A stretch of 64,000 bases of DNA. Origin: Embiotoca jacksoni (taxonomy: Eukaryota; Chordata; Actinopteri; Embiotocidae). A model generated the notes under the pieces. It saw only the letters and a list, made by a program, of their open reading frames with translations, was not told the origin of the DNA and did no database searches. Position 1 is the stretch's first letter. Each line of letters begins with the position of its first letter. Where the stretch lies: NCBI GenBank assembly GCA_022577435.1, contig JAKOON010000012.1, positions 18,932,585-18,996,584 of the forward strand, given 5' to 3'. Below are positions 41,501 through 49,737 of the stretch, piece after piece. The position numbers and the translations under genes are program-made.

Positions 41501-43754
41501 CTTGGTCTCAGAAGACCATGGTGGGAAAAAAACAAAAGGACAACCACTGGAAAAAACATGTATTGACTGTTTTTGGAATGTTGTTTTTTGGTGCTTTCAT
41601 ATACTGCTCTAAAGTGGGCCTGATTCATCTGCTACATTAAATTATCTCAGGTTAGTCAATAGATAGATGATAAGCTAATTGAGCTTGTCATATCCAGCTG
41701 TGATAACTAGTCTGAATTGCATATAGACAGCAAACTAAACATATTAACACTGTCAGTAACGTCATACAGAGATATACTATAGGAACCTCAACCCTGAACT
41801 CACCAGTGGGACCGGATGCCCCGCAGCACATTTTGAATCAGACACAGAGAGGACTCGCTAAAGAGACAGGATGCGGTGAAAAAAAAAAAACGATTAAGAG
41901 ATCTAAAAGTCTCCTTGGTCCATTTCCACATGCTCTGCAGACTCCAGCCAAGGTCAGTATTTGTCTCCTATCCAAGATGCCATCAGGCTTCACTAACTGA
42001 CCATGAAATACAAAAACACCACCATTAGAACATGTCTCAAGCTTTATCCTGTGCCACAGAACTAATCTGGTGGAAGCTGATGAGAAGTTATTACAGATGA
42101 ACCTCACTGGGTGTCTGGAGTTCTTCTGTCTTCCTCCATGGTGTTAGCCTATGACCTATTTGTTCACATTTTAGCAAATCGGTATCATGCTGTTCTGACG
42201 AGCAGCCAACCCTCTGTGCTCTGTGCAGCTAACAACCACCGATTTCTTTTGACACACAAGAAAAAGTCTGTTTATGAGACAATATCTGATGTCCGTAAGT
42301 TATAACCCTGCAAAAAACGACGTTTGTGACAGAGCCAATATGTTATGTGACCATGTCTAAAGGATTTATTTATATTCTTTCACATTAGTAATAAATCAAT
42401 TTGTTAACCTTGTCAAACACGGACACACAGACACACATCCTGTTAGTTGAAATCAAAAATCAATGATAGAACTCCTGTGAAACTACAAGGTAGATGAAAG
42501 GAATCCCAAACGAAGAACACACAAACAGGGCAATTTCTGGCCCTTAGCGCTTCGCAAGTATGACATGAAACTCGAACACTCTGTCTTTGATGTTAGAAGT
42601 AACAGTAATATCTTTGTTTGGAACAAATTCCATTTCCTTTATAAGTCTGACCCCGGCACTTGGTAGCAGGGAGCATCGGCGTAATGATGTAGCCTCGTGT
42701 GGAGGAGCATGATGGAAGAAAACACCTGGACAGCCCATTAATGCTGACCGCTGAACCACAGAGACCTTTAATGTGCTGTCGCCGACTATCTGCACAACTT
42801 TGTCTTGCCAGCAGTTTCTCTGAAAAGATATAGCTCTGATTTGTAAGCAGATCGATATGCTATGATATGGCTGAATTACGGGGTAATCCATCATATGTTT
42901 GTACATGTAGACAGATCTCTTGCAGCTGTGATCCCAACTGTGCTTCAGTTGTATTTTGCCTCCACAATCAGTCCTGTAATGCTGTGTTAGTGTGCCATTA
43001 AGTTTCTGTAGATGGCACCATGTATACTCACTTACTTTACATTTCGCACTGAAGCATTGTCCTCCTAAAAATGTCTTCTAAATGTTATACCGTTCTTGCA
43101 GTTCTGTGTGAACTGTTCTGGTAACTTTTTAATTGTCCAAGTAAGGATCCATGATGCACTGATTTATTTCTTGGAGATTTGTGGCCTTCATTGTCGGTGT
43201 ATTTTAAATGTGTTTCAAGTGTGTTTTTAGCCCTGCAAACCAGAACAAAACAAGTTGTTCAGCCGCAGAAATATTACCAACTACTGCCAGGCTTTTGCAA
43301 CTGGATAATGTTCATAAAGTGTCTGTAGGTAGACATCACTCTTGTCTCACTGACAGAATACAAATTGATATCAATCTTGTGCAAGAAAAAAACTGATGTA
43401 GTTATAAGTTAAACATATTTTACCTTTTGACAAGACAAAGTGTGAAGAATCAGCTTTGTTCTCATCATCTTCCAGCAACTACATTAGTCCATAAACATTA
43501 CAAAGGGCAGAAAAAAACTCCCAATTCATCTGGGTTTAGTTGATGGGGAAGTGTACACTCTGACTGGTGATGTACATGAAAGGTGGTTTGTAATTTTAGA
43601 GAGGTCTAAGGTCACTCCATGACTTTTAATTTTTAATTTTAGTTTCTTCAAAGAAGTCACCTTATCTTTTGATAGCAGTTTTGCACATTCTTCATTATTT
43701 CAATGAGGTCATCACCGGGAGCTTTCCCAACAGTCTTGAAGGAGATTCCACATA
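38561..43754. other. About 5 kb, no confirmed gene
   Basis: Mostly non-coding by inspection. One possible terminal exon on the minus strand (42544-42819) is listed separately. A plus-strand frame at 43208-43396 is open but unrecognised. Confidence 0.45.
42544..42819 (-). CDS. Candidate terminal exon of an unrecognised gene
   Basis: On the minus strand 'tatcttttcag' (ending at 42820) is a good acceptor. It is followed in phase 0 by 91 open codons: 'RNCWQDKVVQIVGDSTLKVS' and onward through 'MGCPGVFFHHAPPHEATSLR' to 'ITVTSNIKDRVFEFHVILAK' and a TAA stop. Residue composition and codon use look protein-like, with mixed third positions and no low-complexity run. I do not recognise the family. No further exons of such a gene could be supported upstream (higher coordinates). 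It may be a chance open frame, a relic exon or the last exon of a host gene. Confidence 0.25.
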   Translation of the reverse strand, partial: RNCWQDKVVQIVGDSTLKVSVVQRSALMGCPGVFFHHAPPHEATSLRRCSLLPSAGVRLIKEMEFVPNKDITVTSNIKDRVFEFHVILAKR

Positions 43755-45383
43755 CAGTGCATCTGGAAAGTATTGACAGCGCTTCGCTTTTTCCACATTT
43801 TATGTTACAACCTTATTCCAAAATGGATTAAATTAATTTTTTCCTCAGAATTCTACACACAATACCCCATAATGATAATGTGAAAAAAGGTTTTTAGAAA
43901 TTTTTGCAAATCTATTAAAAATAAAAAATGAAAAAAATCACATGTACATAAGTATTCACAGCCTTTGCCATGACACTCAAAATTGAGCTCATCCTGTTTC
44001 CACTGATCCTCCTTAAGATGTTTCTACAACTTGATTGGAGTCCACCTGGTAAATTCAGTTGATTGGACATGATTTGGAAAGGCACACACCGTCTATATAA
44101 GGTCCCACAGTTGACAGTGCATATCAGAGCACAAACCAAGCCGTGAAGTCCAAAGAATTGTCTGTAGACCTCCGAGACAGGATTGTATTGAGGCACAGAT
44201 CTGGGGAAGGGTACAGAAAAATGTCTGCAGCATTGAAGGTCCCAATGAGCACAGTGGCCTCCATCATCCGTAAATGGAAGACGTTTGGAACCACCAGGAC
44301 TCTTCCTCGAGTCGGCCGCCCGGCCAAACTGAGGGATCGGGGGAGAAGGACCTTAGTCAGGGAGGTGACCAAGAACCTGATGGTCACTCTGACAGAGCTC
44401 CAGCGTTGCTCTGTGAAAAGAGGAGAACCTTCCAGAAGGACAACCATCTCTGCAGCTCTCCACCAAGCAGGCCTGTATGGTAAAGTGGCCAGACAGAAGC
44501 CACTCCTCAGTAAAAGGCACATGACAGCCCACCTGGAGTTTACCAAAAGGCCCCTGAAGGACTCTCAGACCAGGAGAAACAAAATTCTCTGGTCTGATGA
44601 AACAAAGATTGAACTCTTTGGCCTGAATGCCAAGCGTCATGTCTGGAGGAAACCAGGCACCGCTCATCACCTGGCCAATACCATCCTACAGTGAAGCATG
44701 GTGGTGGCAGCATCATGCTGTGGGGATGTTTTTCAGCGGCAGGAACTGGGAGACTAGTCAGGATGGAGGGAAAGATGAATGCAGCAATGTACGGAGACAT
44801 CCTTGATGAAAACCTGCTGCAGAGCGTGCTGGACCTCAGACTGGGGCGAAGGGTCATCTTCCAACAGGACAACGACCTGAAGCACACAGCCAAGATAACA
44901 AAGGAATGGCTTCGGGACAACTCTGTGAATGTCCTTCAGTGGCCCAGCCAGAGCCCAGACTTGAACCCGATTGAACATCTCTGGAGAGATCTGAAAATGG
45001 CTCCCCATCCAACCTGATGGAGCTTGAGAGGTCCTGCAAAGAAGGATGGGAGAAATTGCCCAAAAATAGGTGCCAAGCTTGTAGCATCATACTCAAAAAG
45101 ACTTGAGGCTGTAATTGCTGCCAAATGTGCTTCAACAAAATATTGAGCAAAGGCTGTGAATACTTATGTACGTGTTATATTTTTGTTCTTTATTTTGAAT
45201 AGATTTGCAAAACTTTTAAACACATTTTTTTCACTTTGTCATTATGGGGTATTTGAGGAAGAAATTAGGTATGGCATGGGTTATTTGAGGACAAAAAATA
45301 ATTTAATCCATTTTGGAATAAGGCTGTAACATAACAAAATGTGGAAAAAAATGAAGCGCTGTGAATACTTTCCAGATGTACTG
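43755..45383 (+). mobile_element. Tc1-like transposon 1 (Tc1/mariner), full length, diverged
   Basis: The ends 'cagtgcatctggaaagtatt' and its complement at 45364-45383 are flanked by TA on both sides (43753-43754 and 45384-45385), the Tc1/mariner target duplication. Length is 1629 bp. Terminal inverted repeats are about 210 bp and carry outer and inner 'agtattcacagc'-type direct repeats, the IR/DR arrangement of transposase-binding sites in fish Tc1 elements. The two repeats differ by many substitutions and an insertion on the right side. The transposase reads in the plus direction and is broken. Confidence 0.95.
44143..45146 (+). pseudogene. Tc1-like transposase pseudogene (element 1)
   Basis: The protein would start at 44143, where the expected ATG reads GTG. 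The N-terminus 'SKELSVDLRDRIVLRHRSGE' and 'VGRPAKLRDRGRRTLVREV' form the paired-type helix-turn-helix DNA-binding region with the 'GRPAK' hook. The catalytic DDE domain shows 'LWSDETKIELFG' (first Asp), 'VIFQQDNDLKHTAK' (second) and 'SPDLNPIEHLWRDLK' (Glu). A 1-bp deletion near 44690 moves the reading into a second frame ('HGGGSIMLWGCFSAAGTGRL'). A second deletion after 'DLKMA' removes about eight codons and shifts frame again before 'ASTKY' at 45144. All three catalytic residues survive, but the gene is not translatable as one protein. Confidence 0.92.
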
Positions 45384-46609
45384 TATTCTGAGGATGTGTT
45401 GTATGTGTTGATTGCTTTTCTTTCACTGTGATAGTGGAGGCCACGGCGTTTGACGCCTCCCTCTGCTGATTGGTCAAGCAGCCTTTCGAGGTATGTTTGG
45501 GCTCACCGTCCTGCTGAAACTAATGATTATCCCACTAAACTCTGGCTAGATGGGATGTTGTGATGCTGCAGGATGTTGGAGAACGATCCGGCTGTGGCTT
45601 TTCATGATGTTAGATATCACATTGTTGGTTAATCGTACAAACCCGTCTTCTGCATGTTGTCATCAGCAGGAACTGGACTCAAACACACAACTCAGACACA
45701 GTTCAGTTCAATGATCTTTACTGATGTAATCAGAAAAAGTCACAGCAGAGGTTTCAGAAGGGCAATTCACAATCAGTGTCACAGTTCATTCCAATAAGTC
45801 CAAAATCAGAGATCAATCCACACGGCAGAGGTACAGATGAGGGGCAGGCAAATACAGATCCAGAAACAAACAGGCACAGGTCATACACACGGAAAACACA
45901 CTGACATGGAAACGCTGAGATGAAGAGCTGAACTACGACAAACTCACAAAGATGAGAGGAGGGAGACAGGTTATATACACTTGAGGGCGGGAAGACATTT
46001 GGACGCAGCTGGAAACAATCGGCGCAGAGCAGACAGTCGCGGGAAGTCACAGAAGCGGGAAAGACAGGGGTCAGGAAGTAAAAGGGATCTGAAACGAGAC
46101 AAAAGGTGAGTAACAAAATAAAACAGGAACTAGCAAAATAAGAGAAAAATAACTTGAACGACAGGACGAGATGAGACGTGCTGGGCGCTCAGTGAGATGA
46201 GCCGCAGCTAGACCTTATTGGCATCTGAAACCACACCCACCTCACAGAAAGCCTCCTGGTCTGCAGGCTGCGGCTGGACCTTACTGGGATGTTGTGGTCG
46301 TCCTGCCTGATTACATGTTGCCTTGAGCTCTGAATACGTCTCCTACATTGACAACAGCAAAGCTCAAACGCACCTCCTTCTTCATGCTGCACGGGGGGAA
46401 CCACACATGCACACACCATCCTTTCACTTTCTTTGCATCTCACCGAGATACGGCAGAACCACACATTTTACCCTTGGACCAAAGTCCAGATTTCCACTGA
46501 TCTTTTGACCATTCCTTGTGTTTTTTTTAGTCAAGGAAGTTTGTTTGATTTCATCGGTCTTTCTCATTCATGTTTATTTTTTTTATTTGATTTGTAGCCC
46601 AGTTCCCCC
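45384..46609. other. Spacer with a dispersed repeat
   Basis: It holds the family A repeat (45655-46190). The remaining 46200-46600 includes two similar words ('gccgcagctagaccttattg' at 46202 and 'gctgcggctggaccttactg' at 46267), an imperfect tandem. No gene was recognised. Confidence 0.5.
45655..46190 (+). repeat. Dispersed repeat (family A)
   Basis: It begins 'gttgtcatcagcaggaactg' and runs to 'gacaggacgagatgagacg'. The middle part 'ggttatatacac' plus 'gagggcgggaagac' closely matches 7915-7950, and the start resembles 6510-6550 and 61497-61540. There is no coding frame. The family may be non-autonomous or LTR-like; its class is not resolved. Confidence 0.6.
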
Positions 46610-47515
46610 CTAAAAGCGGGAGAGGAAGTCGGCCACGGTCATCTGCGCCCCTGGCCTATGGACCACCTTGAAATTAAACGGCTGTAAAGCCAGATACCAA
46701 GTGATCCGGGTGTTGGTATCTTTCATGCGGTGGAGCCACTGGAGCGGAGTGTGGTCCGAACAGATGGTGGATGGGAGGCCCAGGAGGTAGTAACACAAGG
46801 AGTGGACTGCCCACCGGATGGCCAGGCACTCCTTCTCCACCATACTGTACCTGGCCTCCCTCTCTGATAGCTTCCGGTTGATGTACAGAACAGGGCGGTC
46901 AACCCCCCACACCTGCTGGGACAAAACGGCCCCCAGCCCTCTGTTCGATGCATCAGTCTGCAGGGTAAAGGGAAGAGAGAAGTTAGGTGTGTGGAGGAGT
47001 GGTTCCCCATAGAGAGCCTGTTTCACCCTCTCAAACGCACACTGGCACTGCTCCGTCCACTGGACCGGATCTGAAGCACCTTTCCAGGTCAGGTCGGTCA
47101 AGGGACTGGTTGGATCCGCAATGTTTGGGATGAACTGTCTGTAATAACCTGCCAGCCCCAAGAACCGCCTCACCTCTTTTTTTGTCTTGGGTCGCGGGCA
47201 GGCTGTGATAGCAGCAGTCTTGTCCACCTGAGGGCGCACCTGCCCGCCGCCCAAGTGGTACCCCATATACCGTACCTCCCTCCGCCCAACTGCACACTTC
47301 CCTGGGTTGGCGGTGAGCCCAGCCTGCCTCAGGGACGGTGCCCACATGCTACACATGCTCCGCCAGGTGGTGCTGTGGATGATAACATCATCCCGGTAAG
47401 CGGTAGCATATGCAGCATGCGGACGCAGCACCCGGTCCATGAGGCGTTGGAAAGTGGCTGGGGCACCAAACAACCCAAAGGGAAGTGAGGTGAATTGGTA
47501 TAAGGAAGCAATACA
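46610..47515 (-). pseudogene. Gypsy RT (C-terminal part) and RNase H
   Basis: The open frame of about 300 codons starts in the RT palm: 'FTSLPFGLFGAPATFQRLMD' and 'YATAYRDDVIIHST', where YRDD is the catalytic box. It continues with 'GLTANPGKCAVGRREVRYMG', 'KKEVRRFLGLAGYYRQFIPN' and then RNase H ('TLQTDASNRGLGAVLSQQ', 'YSMVEKECLAIRWAVHSL', 'CSDHTPLQWL'). It ends 'ADFLSRF' and a stop. The first part of the RT (fingers and the first catalytic Asp region) is absent. A few residues after the YRDD box seem deleted ('TTWRSMCSMWAPSLR'). The catalytic residues of the palm and of RNase H remain. Confidence 0.88.
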
Positions 47516-47730
47516 AGTACCTTTGCTCCCGGTGTGAATTGCCTCAGCCTGTTCCCTTGATTGTACAGCCATTGTTGATGGAGCAAATTCTCACGTGACA
47601 TCTGACCCAGTGTGTGGAGTTTTGTTCGCAGGTCTCGGACATATTGAGCCATAGGGTTATAGTGAGCCGCCTGGAAAATAATTTCCCGGCGGCTTTTTGG
47701 CACCAACAACTGGGTGTTTTCCTGTCCCAT
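47516..47730 (-). pseudogene. Displaced integrase fragment (zinc-binding start joined to C-terminal part)
   Basis: The minus-strand frame reads 'QLLVPKSRREIIFQAAHYNP', the beginning of the HHCC-type zinc-binding region of gypsy integrases. It then jumps to 'YVRDLRTKLHTLGQMSRENL' and 'GNRLRQFTPGAKVLVLLP', the region after the DDE core. The core itself is missing. The 3' end runs directly into RT text near 47500-47515. This fragment is in the wrong place relative to RT, which implies rearrangement during reverse transcription or a later deletion/duplication. Confidence 0.7.
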
Positions 47731-47767
47731 TACCAGTCTAGACTCACTCTATACAGCCTGTCCCTAA

Positions 47768-48406
47768 TCACTGAAAAGTGCGGATATGACTGCGGTGTGT
47801 CAGGGCGATGACCAACTGACCATCAATTCTTATCACTTGGTCAAAGGCAAAGTGTAGAGTATCATCACGAGACTGCTCAAGTGGAAAATCCTCCATGGAG
47901 TGTAATTCGGGAACCGGTGGAGTCTCCCCGGGAGGCTCCGCCGGTTCACCCTCCCCGTCCGCAGTGTCGGACAACCTCGTGTCACCGCTGAGCACAGCTC
48001 CCATATCGCATGAGCCTGTCTGCCGTGAACACCCCCCCGCACACTGCTCCATTAACTTATGAAACCCGGTCCAATCTGTTCCCAAGATAATTGGGTGCGT
48101 AAGGTGGGAGCTAACCGCAACCTTCACACTATGCTTTTTCCCCATGTATCTAATTTCCACTCACACTATGGGATACTCATGAACATCCCCATGCACACAT
48201 CTAATCTTCACCCACAATGCCTCCACCAATGCCCCGGGCCGAACCAGACTCTGGTGAATCATAGACTGTGCACAGCCAGATTCCACCATTGCCTGATGTA
48301 CACCCCCTGGATCCTTACTGGAACGCGGTATGTCGCCCCTGGACCGGGGGAGGGTGTTGGAGGACCGGCAGCCCGGATCATCTGGCCTACATCCAGGAGT
48401 GGACAC
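47768..48406 (-). pseudogene. Gypsy aspartic protease region
   Basis: After a partial zinc-knuckle ('GHCRKECPLLDVG', in another frame near 48420-48385), the frame reads 'GGVHQAMVESGCAQSMIHQS', 'LWVKIRCVHGDVHEYPIV', then a stop and 'VEIRYMGKKHSVKVAVSSHL', 'PIILGTDWTGFHKL'. Position and flanks match the retropepsin of this gypsy group, where the active site is normally D-S-G. Here it reads E-S-G. The internal stop at about 48161 and the upstream frameshift also disable it. The acidic tail that follows ('DGEGEPAEPPGETPPVPEL') is the usual linker to RT. Confidence 0.75.
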
Positions 48407-48419
48407 TCCTTCCGGCAGT

Positions 48420-49279
48420 GCCCTGACATCTGAGGGGCCCCCTGTAGGTTGGAAAGGGTGCCTGTAGCTGCTGGGACTGGAGGGAGAGGGTGAGGCCGCG
48501 CAGATGGTAGCGGCCGAGCTGCCATTGTGACCTTCTCCGAGGGGCGGGAGTCAGCGGACTGAAGCCAGCGGGCGCCCGCTGTCTTCCTGACCGCTCGAGT
48601 GGACAGCGAGGTGGTCCTCCGCCAAAATGATGGCGGTCGCCAGTGACGTGGGACGGTGGCAGCGTACCCACGTTGATGTTTTGACCGGCAGCCCCCCCAC
48701 AAACTGTTCCATCACCACCTTTTCCAGTAAGGCCTGCTCTCCCGCCAAGCTCCCCGGCTGCAACCACCTGGCCGCAGCGTCCCTTCGCCGCTGGGCATGG
48801 GTGAAGGACCAGTCCTCGGGCTCCAGCCTGGCCTCGCAGAACCGCCGTTGATGCTCCTCGGGCGAAAGGCCCTGCCGGTCCAGGATGGCTTTCCTCACGT
48901 CGGCATAGCTGTTTCTGGCTGCCGGTGGAAGCCCCGTTTGTGCCTCCCCTGTCAGTGGTGGCAAGAGCCGGACCGCCCGCTCCGCCTGCTCCGCCCGCTG
49001 GCCAGCCACACCTCCGCCACTGCCTCGAACATGCCGAGGAATGACTGCGCATTGTCTGCTGCCGACATCTTTTGTAGGTGCACCCCCGTCAAAGTCGAAG
49101 AGGGCAGCGGTGGCGGAGCTGCAGCCGACCGTCCGAGCGCCTCCGCTTGCCTCTCTGCCTGGGCCTGAAGCGCCGCTAGGAACCCCCTGTTGGCCTCGGC
49201 GTGGTCCTGTTGCATGGCCGCGATCTTCCCCAGCATCAGGACAATGACCGCCAAGTCCCCTTGCTGTCCGTCTGTCATC
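48420..49279 (-). pseudogene. Gypsy Gag with SCAN-like capsid domain
   Basis: The likely start is the Met at about 49279, just after the primer binding site ('MMTDGQQGDLAVIVLMLGKI'). A coiled-coil-like Ala/Gln-rich segment follows ('ANRGFLAALQAQAERQAEAL'), then 'KMSAADNAQSFLGMFEAVAE'. A frameshift near 49010 moves to 'AVRLLPPLTGEAQTGLPPAA', 'VRKAILDRQGLSPEEHQRRF', 'AARWLQPGSLAGEQALLEKV', 'VMEQFVGGLPVKTSTWVRCH' and 'ATAIILAEDHLAVH'. The second half has the arrangement of vertebrate SCAN domains, which are known to derive from the capsid of Gmr1-like gypsy elements. It ends in another frame before the zinc knuckle. Frameshifts at about 49010 and 48550 make it a pseudogene. Confidence 0.75.
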
Positions 49280-49287
49280 ATGCCGGG

Positions 49288-49304
49288 CCCCACATTGGGC
49301 GCCA
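49288..49304 (-). promoter_or_regulatory. Primer binding site of the gypsy element
   Basis: On the minus strand, one base after the LTR end (49306), 'TGGCGCCCAATGTGGGG' is a typical tRNA primer-binding motif of gypsy and retroviral-type elements. It fixes the LTR boundary and the element's orientation. Confidence 0.75.
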
Positions 49305-49305
49305 A

Positions 49306-49737
49306 TGTGACAGACATGTTGCCGTTACCTTGTGTTCTTCCGGTCCGAACGCACAACAACTAGCCCAGTACAGCTGGTAAACGTGTTTATTCAACATAAA
49401 TAATATTTTCGTTTGCCTGTGCTCTCCTGCAGGGCATTCGAGTGTACGCCACACGTCCTGTCCGCAGCCAGCCTGCCGTTCTGTATCCTCAGGAGTGCGA
49501 GCCATCTGGTGACCTGCTAGGGCTTTTATCTGGAGAGACAAATCAGTGATTCCCTGCAGCTGTGCCAATTAAGCCTCTCCCAGGCACCGTTCCCTGAACC
49601 ACTCCCCAAATCAGTCCCTCCTGCAGCTGAGCCAAACCACGCCCCACTACCACAGGTGTCTTTTACGCACAAAAGTAAACTGTCATCTGTTGTGTCTGGG
49701 GCATTCTAAAAGCCCAGAATGAAGTTCTGAACTTACA
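49306..49737 (-). mobile_element. Gypsy 5' LTR
   Basis: On the minus strand it runs from TGTAAGTTCAG (49737) to CTGTCACA (49306), about 432 bp, with TG...CA ends. An AATAAA on the minus strand at about 49386-49391 is the likely polyadenylation signal. The right boundary (49737) is set by the TGT end and has not been confirmed by a second LTR copy. Confidence 0.6.

Larger units (their letters stand above)
46610..49737 (-). mobile_element. Ty3/gypsy LTR retrotransposon, rearranged, one LTR
   Basis: On the minus strand: 5' LTR (49737-49306), primer binding site, gag with a SCAN-like capsid (about 49279-48420), protease (about 48400-47770), an integrase fragment (about 47730-47515), then RT and RNase H (about 47515-46610). 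A normal Ty3/gypsy order is protease, RT, RNase H, integrase. Here integrase pieces lie between protease and RT, and the integrase catalytic core is missing. No 3' LTR matching 49306-49737 is visible within several hundred bases to the left, so the element is truncated. Several stops and frameshifts make it inactive. Confidence 0.85.

Noticed and set aside
43208..43396. Plus-strand open frame with possible splice sites
   Set aside because: The acceptor 'gtgtttttag' is weak, there is no recognised motif, and the frame is too short to support alone.
44124..45150. Minus-strand open frames across Tc1 element 1
   Set aside because: Shadows of the plus-strand transposase; the opposite strand of a conserved coding region.
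48387..49359. Several long plus- and minus-strand frames overlapping gypsy gag
   Set aside because: High GC gives open shadows in most frames. Only the minus-strand frames carrying Gag motifs were kept.
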